This document shows, one piece after another, positions 20,789 to 30,300 of a stretch of DNA of 64,000 bases; the first letter of the stretch is position 1, and each line of letters opens with the position of its first letter. Below the pieces are notes generated by a model. The model was given only the letters and a program-made list of their open reading frames with translations. It made no database searches and was not told where the DNA came from. The translations under genes and the position numbers were made by a program. Source of the DNA: Arthrobacter sp. B1I2 (lineage in GTDB: Bacteria; Actinomycetota; Actinomycetes; Actinomycetales; Micrococcaceae); NCBI RefSeq assembly GCF_030816485.1, contig NZ_JAUSYC010000001.1, positions 186,001-250,000 of the forward strand, read 5' to 3'.

Positions 20789-21340
20789 TCACCAGAAGTG
20801 CGCCACGTCCACCACCAGGCGGTGACCGGAACCGGGTCCGTCCAGGGTGAACACCCGGAACGGAAGACGGGCACGGACACCCAGGCCGAGGGTGGTCTGG
20901 CCCTCGAAACTCCCAGCCCAGACCACTTGGCGGAAGGTCTGGTAACCGGAAACGTTGGAGAGCTCTGCCTTGTCGGCGGGGGTGTATGTGGGCTGTCCTT
21001 TATCGTCATAGGCTGGCGCCTTAACAACCACCTGCAGGCGGGCGCCACCCCGTGCCGGCACGACTGCCCCCGAGCCGTCCTGGATAATCTGCCCCACGTA
21101 GCGGACGGTGTAGCCGGGGGCCGGGCCGCTACCGAGGTCAACCACCAGCCGGTCGAAGCAGTAATGCTGCCCGGTCCGGACGTTGGTCACGGGCGCGCCG
21201 CTCACGGCACCGTCCGTTTTCATCAGCGAGCCCCATGTGAGCCCGCAATACGGCGTGGCTGCCGAGGCGGGCGCTGAAACCACGAGTCCCAGCCCTGTAG
21301 CCATAATGATGGCTGCGAGCCAGATAAAGAATTTTTTCAT
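20789..21340 (-). CDS. Secreted AMIN-like domain protein
   Basis: Exported protein of 183 residues. The N-terminal signal peptide is MKKFFIWLAAIIMATGLGLVVSAPASA, with a signal-peptidase I site after APASA (near residue 27). The mature part has two cysteines (YCGLTW and HYCFDR) and the family pattern CFDRLVVDLGSGPAPGYTVRY, then GQTTLGLGVRARLPFRVFTL and RLVVDVAHFW at the end. This resembles the actinobacterial AMIN-like family. AMIN domains in other proteins bind peptidoglycan, but this group is uncharacterised, so a cell-wall role is only an inference. It is a single gene. Confidence 0.82.
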   Translation of the reverse strand: MKKFFIWLAAIIMATGLGLVVSAPASAATPYCGLTWGSLMKTDGAVSGAPVTNVRTGQHYCFDRLVVDLGSGPAPGYTVRYVGQIIQDGSGAVVPARGGARLQVVVKAPAYDDKGQPTYTPADKAELSNVSGYQTFRQVVWAGSFEGQTTLGLGVRARLPFRVFTLDGPGSGHRLVVDVAHFW

Positions 21341-21447
21341 TGCGGTGCCATCCGGAAAAGAAGGCCATTGGATGCTTCCAGCGTAGGAGTGTTCAAGCCG
21401 GGATACGAGTGAGCATTTTGATAACGACAGCGTCCGGAGACAAAGCA

Positions 21448-21478
21448 GCGCCGGCCACCTCGGGGAGGTGGCCGGCGC
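21448..21478. terminator. Hairpin terminator after the DUF4193 gene
   Basis: GCGCCGGCCACCTC (21448-21461) and GAGGTGGCCGGCGC (21465-21478) form a perfect 14-bp stem with a GGG loop. It lies 22 bp beyond the DUF4193 stop on the minus strand. A plain T-run is not evident, so this is a GC-rich, partly Rho-independent candidate. Confidence 0.65.
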
Positions 21479-21499
21479 CGGGAAAAATCAGTAGGAAAC

Positions 21500-21802
21500 T
21501 CAGCCCTCGCAGTCGCGGCAGTACTTCAGGCCGTCTCTTTCACGGGCAACCTGTGACCGGTGGCGGACCAGGAAGCACGACGAGCAGGTGAACTCATCGG
21601 ACTGCTCGGGAACCACGATGACGGTCAGTTCCTCGTTGGACAGGTCGGCGCCGGGCAGGTCGATACCTTCAGCGGTGTCGTTCTCTTCAACATCGATAAC
21701 CGCGGTCTGCGCGCTGCCGCTCCGTGACGCCTGGAGGGCCTCGAGAGAGTCAGCGGGGGACTCTTCTTCCTGCTTGCGTGGAGCATCGTAATCGGTAGCC
21801 AT
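21500..21802 (-). CDS. DUF4193 family zinc-ribbon protein
   Basis: Small acidic protein of about 100 residues. It begins MATDYDAPRKQEEESPADSLE, a typical start of this actinobacterial family. A conserved EELTVIVVPEQSDEFTC segment leads to CSSC and, after a basic stretch, CRDC at the C-terminus; the four cysteines likely bind zinc. The start at 21802 is chosen over an upstream in-frame Met because it matches the family. Role unknown; links to RNA polymerase or to translation have not been established. It is transcribed alone and followed by a GC-rich hairpin. Confidence 0.88.
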   Translation of the reverse strand: MATDYDAPRKQEEESPADSLEALQASRSGSAQTAVIDVEENDTAEGIDLPGADLSNEELTVIVVPEQSDEFTCSSCFLVRHRSQVARERDGLKYCRDCEG

Positions 21803-21894
21803 AGCGTGTTCACTTTCGTTGCTGCACAGCGCCATTTCAGGCACCTCAGTGAAGCAGTTTAGGGCATCATCCCGCTACTGGCGCAATAGCGTGG

Positions 21895-22098
21895 CTAAGC
21901 AGACATTCCGCCGTCGCCGGGGGCTGTTCCTGCATGCTCTGAGCGGGCCTGGTCCGCTGCTATGGACACCCCGCTCAATGCCGGCAGCCAGCCCCAGCGG
22001 GTGGCGTCAGCCATGGCGCCGGCGGCACTGGACTCGGATTCGTACGTAAAGGTGTCAAGCAGCCAGTCACGGAGCCGGACAAGCAGGGTAGCCGTCAT
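21895..22098 (-). CDS. Small hypothetical protein (67 residues)
   Basis: The frame encodes MTATLLVRLRDWLLDTFTYESESSAAGAMADATRWGWLP and ends MSA. It begins with an amphipathic segment (LLVRLRDWLLDTF) and has no recognised domain. An AGGG three bases before the ATG is a weak ribosome-binding site. It lies between the LacI and DUF4193 genes on the same strand. Length and composition are consistent with a real small gene, but there is no independent support, so treat it as tentative. Confidence 0.4.
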   Translation of the reverse strand: MTATLLVRLRDWLLDTFTYESESSAAGAMADATRWGWLPALSGVSIAADQARSEHAGTAPGDGGMSA

Positions 22099-22172
22099 AC
22101 CCTGAAACCTACGCAGCTATTGTTGTGGCCACGTTTCGCCGCGGTCTCCCCCGGATTAAATCCGCTGCCGGC

Positions 22173-23183
22173 TCAGGCGGGCGGCGCCGTGCTGCTGCGC
22201 AGGACGAGTTCCGGCTCCACCACCAGGGTCCGCGGTCCTTCTGCGCCGCCAAGCGTCGTCAGCATCATCTCCATGCACCGCCGGCCCAGTTCTTCGAAGT
22301 CCTGCCGGACCACCGTCAGCGGCGGGCTGAAGTAGGCGGCTTCGGGCTGGTCGTCGAAGCCCACCACGGACACGTCCTGCGGCACCTTCACGCCCGCCTC
22401 GTTCAGTGCGCGCAGGACTCCCAGGGCCATCTGGTCGTTGCCGACAAAGAGGGCGGTGGCGTGGCGGGCGGCGGCCAACCGCCGGCCGATTTCATAGCCG
22501 CTTCCAGCGCTCCAGTCACCCTCGATGATCAGGTCCGCAGCGAGGCCGGCGGAGGCCAGGGTTGACCGCCAGCCATCAGCGCGTGCCACGGCATCAATCC
22601 AGTCCTGCGGCCCCGCGACGTGTCCGATCCGGACGTGCCCCTGCCCAATAAGGTGCCGGACAGCCAGTTCGGCCCCGCGGTACTGGTCCACCCTGACGCC
22701 CCCAACGGCGTCATTTCCGTCCGGTCCCACTGCCACCACAGGCACGCCGATGGGCAGTTCCGCCAGGGCGGCCAGTGTGTCCAGGTGCGGAACAATCACC
22801 ACGATTCCGTCCACCGACTGGTCCAGGAAGTGCCGGACTGCGTCCAGGATCGCGTCCCGGTTCACCTCCCGCAACGCGGCGACGCTGACGAAATATCCTG
22901 CGTCCCGTGCAGCCCGCTCCACTCCCAGCAGCGTGTTGGCAGGCCCGTACTGCGACAGCTCGCTGCCCAGGACGCCTATGGTGTGCGAGCGCCGGGTGAC
23001 CAGGCTCCGGGCCGCTGTGTTGCGGCGGTAGCCAAGCCGGGCAATCGCCACTTCCACCTTTTCCCGCGTGCCTGCGCTCACGTTGGGGTGGTTGTTGACC
23101 ACCCGTGACACGGTCTGGTGTGAGACCCCGGCCAGTTCCGCCACGTCCTCGAGCCTCGGCAGCCGGGGTGGCTTGCCGCGCAT
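22173..23183 (-). CDS. LacI-family repressor of the arabinose genes (AraR-like)
   Basis: Transcription regulator with an N-terminal LacI helix-turn-helix: LEDVAELAGVSHQTVSRVVNNHPNVSAGTREKVE, then a hinge (LGYRRNTAARSLVTRRSHTIGVLG) and a sugar-binding periplasmic-like domain (336 residues in total). It ends the arabinose operon after araA, in the same direction. Two copies of a TGTGAACGCTAACA-type operator in the araB/chvE divergent region are its probable targets. The ATG at 23183 is chosen; an adjacent GTG at 23186 is also in frame. The ligand is probably L-arabinose or a breakdown product, by gene context. Confidence 0.88.
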   Translation of the reverse strand: MRGKPPRLPRLEDVAELAGVSHQTVSRVVNNHPNVSAGTREKVEVAIARLGYRRNTAARSLVTRRSHTIGVLGSELSQYGPANTLLGVERAARDAGYFVSVAALREVNRDAILDAVRHFLDQSVDGIVVIVPHLDTLAALAELPIGVPVVAVGPDGNDAVGGVRVDQYRGAELAVRHLIGQGHVRIGHVAGPQDWIDAVARADGWRSTLASAGLAADLIIEGDWSAGSGYEIGRRLAAARHATALFVGNDQMALGVLRALNEAGVKVPQDVSVVGFDDQPEAAYFSPPLTVVRQDFEELGRRCMEMMLTTLGGAEGPRTLVVEPELVLRSSTAPPA

Positions 23184-23234
23184 CACGAGGTTCTTGTCCG
23201 TGGCAGGGGCCGGGGCCTCAGCCGTTCCACTGGA

Positions 23235-24755
23235 TCAGATCCCGCCGGCCAGCTTGTAGTACGCGGCGTTCCAGTTCAAATCCTTCTTGAACTGGCGGAT
23301 GGTGGTGCCTTCGTCAATGGTGAGCAGTTCTGTTTTGGCGATTTCCGCGAAGTCCTCGAACACGTCCATGCCCACTTGGGTGGACAGCACCGTGTGGTGG
23401 GCGGCGCCGGCGGTGAGCCAGGCCGCGGCGGAGGTGGCGAAGTCCGGCTTGGGCTCCCACAGGGCGCGGGCCACGGGCAGGTTGGGCAGCGGCTGGTCCA
23501 GGGGGACAACCTCGACGGCGTTGGCCACCAGGCGGAACCGGTCCCGCATGTCTGACAGAGCCACGACGACGCCCGGGGAGGCCTCGGCGTCGAACACCAG
23601 GCGGACCGGGTCCTCCTTGCCGCCGATGCCCAGCGGGTGGATTTCCAGGCGCGGCTTCGATGTGGTGAGGGAGGGGCAGACCTCCAGCATGTGGGCGCCG
23701 AGGATCTTCTCGGAGCCCGGCTCCAGGTGGTAGGTGTAGTCCTCCATGAGGGAGGCGCCGCCGGGCAGGCCCGCGCCCATCACCTTCGCGGCGCGTACCA
23801 GGATGGCGGTCTTCCAGTCGCCTTCGGCACCGAATCCGTAGCCGGCAGCCATGAGCCGCTGTACCGCCAGGCCGGGCAGCTGGCGCAGGGCACCCAGGTC
23901 CTCGAAGGAAGTGGTGAACGCGGCGGATCCGTTGCCCTCCAGGAAGCTGCGCAGGCCCAGTTCGATCCGGGCGCCGTAGCGCAGCGATTCGTGCCTGGCC
24001 GCGCCTGCGCGGAGCTCGGGCACCACGTCGTAAAGGTCCTGGTACTCGGCCACCAGGGCGTCGACGTCGGCCTCGGCAGCCCCGTGGACGGCGTCGGCGA
24101 GTTCGTTGACGGACCAGGTGTTGACTGCGACGCCGAAGCGCAGCTCGGCCTCAGTCTTGTCGCCTTCGGTGACGGCGACATTGCGCATGTTGTCGCCAAA
24201 ACGGGTCAGCTTCAGGCTGCGGACGGCGGCCCAGCCCGCCGCGGCACGCTGCCAGGAACCCACCTGGCGGGCCACTTCGGGGTTGGAGACGTGCCCGACG
24301 ACGGTCTTCCGGGCGATGCCCAGGCGGGACTGGATGTAGCCGAACTCGCGGTCGCCGTGCGCGGCCTGGTTCAGGTTCATGAAGTCGAAGTCGATGTCCG
24401 CCCACGGCAGGTCCCGGTTGGCCTGCGTGTGCAGGTGCAGCAGGGGTTTCCGCAGCAGGTCCAGGCCCTGGATCCACATCTTGGCCGGGCTGAAGGTATG
24501 CATCCAGGCCGTCACCCCGATCACGGAATCATTCGAGTTCGCCTCCAGCGCCGTGCGGCGGATGGCGTCCGAATCGGTGAGGACCGGCTTCCACACGATC
24601 CGCACAGGGACGGCTGACGACGCGTTGAGCTGGTTGGCGATCTCCTGCGACTGGGCGGCCACCTGCTTGAGGACTTCCTCCCCGTACAGGTGCTGGCTGC
24701 CGGTGAGGAACCAGACCTCGTAACCGTCAAGGGAAGTGCTTGCTGCGGTGCTCAT
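23235..24755 (-). CDS. araA: L-arabinose isomerase
   Basis: Converts L-arabinose to L-ribulose, the first step of arabinose use. The 506-residue protein is full length. It has the typical N-terminus ([22 protein letters not shown]), the middle segment [21 protein letters not shown], the metal-site region [20 protein letters not shown] and HHTVLSTQ near the end, as in E. coli AraA. It sits after araD and before the LacI gene, and the four form one operon. The gene is preceded by AGGAGAA about 5 bp upstream of the ATG. Very secure. Confidence 0.98.
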   Translation of the reverse strand: MSTAASTSLDGYEVWFLTGSQHLYGEEVLKQVAAQSQEIANQLNASSAVPVRIVWKPVLTDSDAIRRTALEANSNDSVIGVTAWMHTFSPAKMWIQGLDLLRKPLLHLHTQANRDLPWADIDFDFMNLNQAAHGDREFGYIQSRLGIARKTVVGHVSNPEVARQVGSWQRAAAGWAAVRSLKLTRFGDNMRNVAVTEGDKTEAELRFGVAVNTWSVNELADAVHGAAEADVDALVAEYQDLYDVVPELRAGAARHESLRYGARIELGLRSFLEGNGSAAFTTSFEDLGALRQLPGLAVQRLMAAGYGFGAEGDWKTAILVRAAKVMGAGLPGGASLMEDYTYHLEPGSEKILGAHMLEVCPSLTTSKPRLEIHPLGIGGKEDPVRLVFDAEASPGVVVALSDMRDRFRLVANAVEVVPLDQPLPNLPVARALWEPKPDFATSAAAWLTAGAAHHTVLSTQVGMDVFEDFAEIAKTELLTIDEGTTIRQFKKDLNWNAAYYKLAGGI

Positions 24756-24790
24756 GAATTCTCCTGGGAAAGTTTTTTGGGTTCGGCGGC

Positions 24791-25507
24791 CTATTGGCCG
24801 TACACGTTCTGGTAGCGGGCGTAGAGGGAGTCGATGGAGCCCTGGTCGATGGGCAGCGGTTCACCCAACTGCCGCGAGATGTGGACGGTGCGGGCCACTT
24901 CCTCGCACATGACGGCAGCCTTCACGGCAGACCGGGCGTCCTTGCCGATGGTGAACGGGCCGTGGTTCTGCATGAGGACCGCCGGCGAATTGGAGTTCTT
25001 CAGCGTCTCCACGATGCCCTGGCCAATCGAGTCATCGCCGATCAGCGCGAACGGGCCCACCGGGATGGAGCCGCCGAACTCGTCGCCCATCATGGTCAGC
25101 ACGCACGGAATGGCCTCACCCCGCGCGGCCCAGGCGGTGGCATAGGTGGAGTGCGTGTGAACCACCCCGCCCACGTCGGGCATGTGGCGGTACACGTAGG
25201 CGTGGGCGGCGGTGTCGGACGACGGCGACAGCGGCGGGTTGCCCCAATCGACCGTGCCGCCGCCACCGACGTTGGTGCCCCTGACCGGCGTGCCGTGCAG
25301 GTCCGTCACGATCATCTGCTCCGGGGTCAGGTCCTGGTAGGACACACCGGAGGGCTTGATGACCATGAGGTCGGTGCCTGGCACCCGGGCGGAGACATTG
25401 CCCGCGGTCCACACCACCAGTTCGTACCGGGTCAGCTCGGCGTGCAGCGCGCACACTTCCTCGCGGACCCTGGCGATGGTTTCCAGGATGACGGCTCCCG
25501 TGCTCAT
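24791..25507 (-). CDS. araD: L-ribulose-5-phosphate 4-epimerase
   Basis: Epimerises L-ribulose 5-phosphate to D-xylulose 5-phosphate, which enters the pentose phosphate pathway. The 238-residue class II aldolase-fold protein has [24 protein letters not shown] near residues 34-57, the metal-binding [27 protein letters not shown] around 91-117 (zinc histidines), and [13 protein letters not shown] later. The start ATG overlaps the araB stop by 4 bp (ATGA), so translation is coupled. A 35-bp gap separates it from araA. Confidence 0.97.
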   Translation of the reverse strand: MSTGAVILETIARVREEVCALHAELTRYELVVWTAGNVSARVPGTDLMVIKPSGVSYQDLTPEQMIVTDLHGTPVRGTNVGGGGTVDWGNPPLSPSSDTAAHAYVYRHMPDVGGVVHTHSTYATAWAARGEAIPCVLTMMGDEFGGSIPVGPFALIGDDSIGQGIVETLKNSNSPAVLMQNHGPFTIGKDARSAVKAAVMCEEVARTVHISRQLGEPLPIDQGSIDSLYARYQNVYGQ

Positions 25508-27264
25508 GCGGACACCTCCACGGCCGTCTCGCCGGAACCCACGAGGGAACCGGAAGTCCTGCGCTGAATGGCCTTGAGCCGGTGCATCACGTCATTACCG
25601 CCCCGGCCGAAGTAGTCGTGCAGGGTCTTGTACTCCTGGAACAGCTCCTCGTACGCGGCCACGTTTCCCGGGATCGGCGTGTAAACCTCACCGGGTTCGG
25701 CACCCATGGCGGCAGCAGCTTCACGGATGTCCGCGTATTCGCCCGCGGCCACGGCGGCGTGGATCGCCGACCCCAGGGCCGGGCCCTGCTCCGAGCCAAT
25801 GGTGGACAACTGCAGGCCCGTGGCGTCCGCGTAGATCTGCATCAGGAGTCTGTTCTTGAGCAGGCCGCCGGCCACGATGAATTCCTTGACCGGGACCCCG
25901 GCGTCGCGGAAGGCGTCCACGATGGTGCGGGTCCCGAACGCGGTGGCTTCCAGAAGTGCGCGGTAGGTGTCCTCGGGCCTGGTGGCGAGGGTCTGGCCCA
26001 CCACGATGCCGGAAAGCTCGTGGTCCACCAGGACCGAGCGGTTGCCCGAGTGCCAGTCCAGCGCAATCAGGCCGTGCTCGCCGATGGCCTGCCGCGACGC
26101 CAGTTCGGTGAGGTACTCGTGGATCCCCAGCCCCGCATCCCTGGCTGCCTGGTGGTATTCGGGCGGGACGCCGTACTTGGTGAACCAGCCGAAGATATCC
26201 CCCACGCCGGACTGCCCGGCCTCGTAGCCCCACAGCCCCGGCACGATGCCGCCGTCCACCGCCCCGCACATTCCCGGCACCTCCCGCAGTTCCGTGCCGT
26301 TCATGACATGGCAGGTGGAGGTGCCCATGATGGCCACCAGTTGCCCGGAGTCCACTGCCTTGGCGGCCGGGGCCGTGACATGCGCGTCAACGTTTCCCAC
26401 GGCCACGGCGATGCCCTCCGGCAGCCCGGTCCAGGCCGCCGCCTCCGCCGTCAGGGTGCCGGCGGCGTCGCCCAGCCGTCCGATGGTGTGCTCCAGCTTG
26501 GAGCTGACAAAGTCCTTGAAATCCGGATTGAGGGCGGCCAGGAAATCATCCGACGGATACCGCCCATCCTGGTAGATGCCCTTGTACCCGGCCGTGCAGG
26601 CGTTGCGCACGTAGCGGCCGCTGAGCTGCCAGACGATCCAGTCGGCCACCTCCACCCAGTGGTCCATTTCGGCGTAGGCCTCCGGGTCCTCCTCCAGCAG
26701 CTGGAGGCCTTTGGCGAACTCCCACTCGGACGAGATCAGGCCCCCGTACCGCGGAAGCCAATCTTCGCCGCGTTCGGCAGCGAGCCGGTTGATCCGGTCG
26801 GCCTGCCCCTGGGCTGCGTGGTGGCGCCAGAGCTTCACGTAGGCATGCGGGCGGTTGGCGAAGCCCGGCAGTTCGTTCAGGGGTGTGCCGTCGGCCTTGA
26901 CGGGCACCATGGTGCAGGCGGTGAAGTCCGTGGCAATACCGACGACGGCGGCCGGGTCGATCCCCGCGTCGGCCACCGCGGCAGGAACCGCGTTGCGCAG
27001 GACGTCCCGGTAGTCGTTGGGCACCTGAAGCGCCCATTCCCCGGGGAGCCTTACGCCTTGTCCCTCGGACGCCTCGCCCGCCACGTCTTTGGGCAGGGCG
27101 TCGGTCAGCACGGCATGGGGATACTCATGGACAGCGCTGCCGAGCTCCTTGCCGTCGCGGACCCGCACCACCACGGCACGGCCTGAGAGGGTTCCATAGT
27201 CCACCCCGATGACGCAGTGGTCGTGAAGGGGCTCGGAGCTGGAAGTGAACAACGCATCTGGCAT
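25504..27264 (-). CDS. araB: Ribulokinase
   Basis: Phosphorylates L-ribulose with ATP. The 586-residue FGGY-family kinase has the N-terminal phosphate motif VIGVDYGTLSGRAVVVRV, a substrate-binding stretch TDFTACTMVPVKADGTPLNELP, and the C-terminal FGGY-type lobe (IMGTSTCHVMNG, then LIALDWHSGNRSVLVDHELSGIVVG and FIVAGGLLKNRLLMQIYADATG). First gene of the araB-araD-araA-lacI operon. The divergent intergenic region carries the operator cluster. The start MPDALFTSSSEPLHDHCVIG is at 27264. Confidence 0.98.
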   Translation of the reverse strand: MPDALFTSSSEPLHDHCVIGVDYGTLSGRAVVVRVRDGKELGSAVHEYPHAVLTDALPKDVAGEASEGQGVRLPGEWALQVPNDYRDVLRNAVPAAVADAGIDPAAVVGIATDFTACTMVPVKADGTPLNELPGFANRPHAYVKLWRHHAAQGQADRINRLAAERGEDWLPRYGGLISSEWEFAKGLQLLEEDPEAYAEMDHWVEVADWIVWQLSGRYVRNACTAGYKGIYQDGRYPSDDFLAALNPDFKDFVSSKLEHTIGRLGDAAGTLTAEAAAWTGLPEGIAVAVGNVDAHVTAPAAKAVDSGQLVAIMGTSTCHVMNGTELREVPGMCGAVDGGIVPGLWGYEAGQSGVGDIFGWFTKYGVPPEYHQAARDAGLGIHEYLTELASRQAIGEHGLIALDWHSGNRSVLVDHELSGIVVGQTLATRPEDTYRALLEATAFGTRTIVDAFRDAGVPVKEFIVAGGLLKNRLLMQIYADATGLQLSTIGSEQGPALGSAIHAAVAAGEYADIREAAAAMGAEPGEVYTPIPGNVAAYEELFQEYKTLHDYFGRGGNDVMHRLKAIQRRTSGSLVGSGETAVEVSA

Positions 27265-27343
27265 GGGGTTGCCTCCATCCGGGAGGCAGGGGCCTCATCA
27301 CCGGGTTTTGTAGGGTCAGGGTGGAGCTAAGTGCTGCAGCAAG

Positions 27344-27424
27344 TGTGAACGCTAACAAAGCAGAAGTCAATGAACTCGAAAGACTTTCGAAGTTTCCGGT
27401 AGAAGCCTCTTGTTAGCGTTCACA
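27344..27424. promoter_or_regulatory. Symmetric divergent operator cluster between araB and chvE
   Basis: TGTGAACGCTAACAA (27344-27358) and its exact reverse complement TTGTTAGCGTTCACA (27410-27424) flank TCGAAAGACTTTCGA (27376-27390), a 7-bp perfect palindrome with a 1-bp centre. The two outer sites are centred 66 bp apart, and their midpoint coincides with the inner palindrome to within 1 bp. The outer sites resemble LacI-family operators; the inner one may bind a second factor. Confidence 0.7.
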
Positions 27425-27531
27425 AATCAGTCTATATTGAACCGACACATCAACAATGTGGCCAGGACCGGGAGCTTCGCTGCTTCCCGGTCCAACAAAA
27501 CTTCGCGGCAATGCTGCCGCGGAAGGAGATA

Positions 27532-28659
27532 ATGGTGAGAATCAAAAAACTGATGGGCGCGGTGGCCCTTGTCCTCGCCCTGACCGTGGGGGCTACCGGT
27601 TGCGGCTCCCGCGGCGGAACCAGCGAATCCAGCAGTGCGGCGAAGCCCAGCGACTCGCTGGTTGGCATTTCAATGCCCACCCAGACATCTGAGCGCTGGA
27701 TTGCCGACGGCGCCAACGTTGAAAAGTCGCTGAAGGACCTCGGCTACAAGACGGACCTCCAGTTCGCCAATGACGACATTCCTACACAGGTGTCGCAGAT
27801 CGAAAACATGCTGACCAAGGGCGCCAAGGCCCTGATCGTCGCCGCCATTGACGGCACCACCCTGACCGATGTCCTGGCCAAGGCCAAGGAGCAGAACGTT
27901 AAGGTCATCGCCTATGACCGCCTCATCAACGGCACGCCCAACGTGGACTACTACACCACGTTCGACAACTACACCGTGGGCGTCCAGCAGGCCACCTCGC
28001 TGCTGACGGGCCTGGGCCTCGTCGATGCCAGCGGCAAGAAGGTGGACGGCAAGGGCCCCTTCAACATCGAGCTTTTCGCCGGCAGCCCCGACGACAACAA
28101 CGCCAACTTCTTCTGGACCGGCGCCATGGACACCCTCAAGCCGTACCTGGATGCCGGCACCCTGAAGGTCCCCAGCGGCCAGACCAAGTTTGAGCAGGCC
28201 GCGATCCTTCGCTGGCAGGCCCCCGTGGCGCAGAAGCGCATGGAGGACATCATCACCTCCGCCTACAGCTCGGGCACCAAGCTGAACGGCGTCCTTTCCC
28301 CGTACGACGGCCTGTCCATCGGCATCATCTCCGCCCTTACCAGCACCGGCGGCTACGCCAAGGGAACCCTGCCGGTGGTCACCGGCCAGGACGCCGAAAA
28401 GGGCTCCGTGAAGTCCATAATCGCCGGTGAGCAGTACTCCACCATCTTCAAGGACACGCGCCAGCTCGGCGCGCAGGCCGTCAAGATGGTCGACGCCGTC
28501 CTCAAGGGCCAGGAAGCCGAAACCAACGACACCAAGACCTACAACAACAAGGTCAAGGTCGTGCCGGCCTTCCTGCTGAAGTCTGTGATCATCACCAAGG
28601 ACAACTACAAGAAGGAACTGATCGACTCGGGTTACTACAAGGACTCCGACGTCAAGTAG
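27532..28659 (+). CDS. chvE: Sugar-binding lipoprotein of a multiple-monosaccharide ABC transporter (ChvE-like)
   Basis: Extracellular receptor for arabinose, xylose or similar sugars. The 375-residue protein begins [24 protein letters not shown], with a lipobox cysteine near residue 24. A ChvE/RbsB-type fold follows: [20 protein letters not shown], a [20 protein letters not shown] segment, [10 protein letters not shown], and [26 protein letters not shown] later. The ATG at 27532 has GGAAGGAG 4 bp upstream, better than an in-frame upstream ATG. It heads the operon with mmsA and mmsB, divergent from ara. The ara context points to L-arabinose. Confidence 0.93.
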   Translation: MVRIKKLMGAVALVLALTVGATGCGSRGGTSESSSAAKPSDSLVGISMPTQTSERWIADGANVEKSLKDLGYKTDLQFANDDIPTQVSQIENMLTKGAKALIVAAIDGTTLTDVLAKAKEQNVKVIAYDRLINGTPNVDYYTTFDNYTVGVQQATSLLTGLGLVDASGKKVDGKGPFNIELFAGSPDDNNANFFWTGAMDTLKPYLDAGTLKVPSGQTKFEQAAILRWQAPVAQKRMEDIITSAYSSGTKLNGVLSPYDGLSIGIISALTSTGGYAKGTLPVVTGQDAEKGSVKSIIAGEQYSTIFKDTRQLGAQAVKMVDAVLKGQEAETNDTKTYNNKVKVVPAFLLKSVIITKDNYKKELIDSGYYKDSDVK

Positions 28660-28669
28660 TCGGCGTCCG

Positions 28670-28706
28670 GGGGCTGTGGCCGGGCCTCCAATCCGGCCAC
28701 AGCCCC
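28670..28706 (+). promoter_or_regulatory. Intercistronic hairpin after chvE
   Basis: GGGGCTGTGGCCGG (28670-28683) pairs perfectly with CCGGCCACAGCCCC (28693-28706), loop of 9 nt. It lies between the binding-protein gene and the ATPase gene and has no T-run, so it is more likely to stabilise the chvE mRNA 3' end or reduce read-through than to terminate fully. Binding proteins are normally made in excess over permeases. Confidence 0.6.
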
Positions 28707-28766
28707 GTCCGCAACCTCCTGCAGCAGCAGGAAGGCCAAGCTTCGACCAGTCAGTGGGAATTGACG

Positions 28767-30296
28767 ATGAACACACCCATTCTTCAAATGCGAGGAATCA
28801 CCAAGACGTTCCCCGGCGTGAAGGCGCTGCAGGACGTCACCCTCGATGTGAACCGTGGAGAGGTCCACGCCATCTGCGGTGAGAACGGAGCCGGCAAATC
28901 AACGCTCATGAAAGTGTTGTCCGGCGTCTATCCACATAACACCTTCGACGGGGAGATCCTCTTCGAAAACGAACCCTGCAATTTCTCCAGCATCTCGGAC
29001 AGCGAGAAGCGGGGCATCGTGATCATCCACCAGGAACTGGCGTTGAGCCCATACCTCTCAATCGCCGAGAACATCTACCTGGGCAACGAACAGGCCACCA
29101 ACGGATGGGTGGACTGGCGCAAAACCAACCTGGAGGCAGCAAAGCTGCTTGCCCGCGTTGGCCTCGACGAAAACCCTGTCACTCCGGTGCAGCACATCAG
29201 CGTGGGCAAGCAGCAACTGGTGGAAATCGCCAAGGCGCTGTCCAAGGAAGTGAAGCTGCTGATCCTGGACGAGCCCACGGCCGCCCTCAATGACGAGGAC
29301 TCCGGCCACCTGCTGGACCTGATCCTCCATTTGAAAGGCCAGGGGGTTACCAGCATCATCATTAGCCACAAGCTCAATGAAATCCGCAAGGTGGCAGATG
29401 CCGTCACCATCATCCGGGACGGCAGGACCATTGAGACCCTCCGGCTCGATGAAGGCCAGATCACGCAGGAACGGATTATCCGCGGCATGGTGGGCCGGGA
29501 CCTGGAGAGCCTGTACCCGGACCGCGAGCCGAACATCGGCGAGGAAGTCCTCCGGATCGAAGACTGGTCCGTACGGCATCCCCAGGACCACACCCGCATG
29601 GTGGTCCGGAACGCCAACCTGCATGTCAGGAAGGGCGAAGTGGTGGGACTTGCCGGCCTGATGGGCGCCGGGCGCACGGAACTTGCCATGAGCGTGTTCG
29701 GCCGCACCTACGGCACCGCCACTTCGGGCAAGGTCTATAAGTACGGCGAGGAAATCAACACTGCCACCGTCTCTGACGCCATCACGCACGGCATTGCCTA
29801 CGCCACCGAGGACCGCAAGCACTACGGCCTGAACCTCATCGAGGACATCAAGCGCAATATCTCCCTGGCATCGCTGGGCAAGCTCGCCAAACGCGGCTTT
29901 GTGGACAAGAACCAGGAGACCGTGGTGGCCAACGGCTACCGGACGAGCATGAACATCAAAGCGCCGTCGGTGGCCGCCATCACGGGGAAGCTCTCGGGCG
30001 GAAACCAGCAGAAGGTGGTGCTGAGCAAATGGATGTTCTCGGACCCGGACGTGCTGATCCTCGATGAACCCACCCGCGGCATCGATGTCGGCGCCAAATA
30101 CGAGATTTACACGATCATTGCCAAACTCGCGGCCGAAGGAAAAGCCGTGATCGTCATTTCCTCGGAACTTCCCGAGCTGCTGGGTATTTGCGACCGCATC
30201 TACACCCTTGCTGCCGGCCACATCACCGGCGAAGTGCCCATCGCCGAGGCCACCCAGGAAACCCTGATGCACTACATGACCAAAGAGAAGGAATAG
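28767..30296 (+). CDS. mmsA: Sugar ABC transporter ATP-binding protein, double-domain (MmsA/GguA type)
   Basis: Cytosolic ATPase of the sugar importer, with two fused nucleotide-binding domains (509 residues). Domain 1 has Walker [19 protein letters not shown] near residue 40, signature [17 protein letters not shown] near 150 and Walker [13 protein letters not shown]. Domain 2 has a degenerate Walker A ([19 protein letters not shown]), as in this class, then signature [16 protein letters not shown] and Walker [13 protein letters not shown]. The ATG at 28767 is preferred over an upstream TTG frame start. It follows chvE by about 107 bp and precedes mmsB by 4 bp. Confidence 0.95.
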   Translation: MNTPILQMRGITKTFPGVKALQDVTLDVNRGEVHAICGENGAGKSTLMKVLSGVYPHNTFDGEILFENEPCNFSSISDSEKRGIVIIHQELALSPYLSIAENIYLGNEQATNGWVDWRKTNLEAAKLLARVGLDENPVTPVQHISVGKQQLVEIAKALSKEVKLLILDEPTAALNDEDSGHLLDLILHLKGQGVTSIIISHKLNEIRKVADAVTIIRDGRTIETLRLDEGQITQERIIRGMVGRDLESLYPDREPNIGEEVLRIEDWSVRHPQDHTRMVVRNANLHVRKGEVVGLAGLMGAGRTELAMSVFGRTYGTATSGKVYKYGEEINTATVSDAITHGIAYATEDRKHYGLNLIEDIKRNISLASLGKLAKRGFVDKNQETVVANGYRTSMNIKAPSVAAITGKLSGGNQQKVVLSKWMFSDPDVLILDEPTRGIDVGAKYEIYTIIAKLAAEGKAVIVISSELPELLGICDRIYTLAAGHITGEVPIAEATQETLMHYMTKEKE

Positions 30297-30300
30297 CGAA

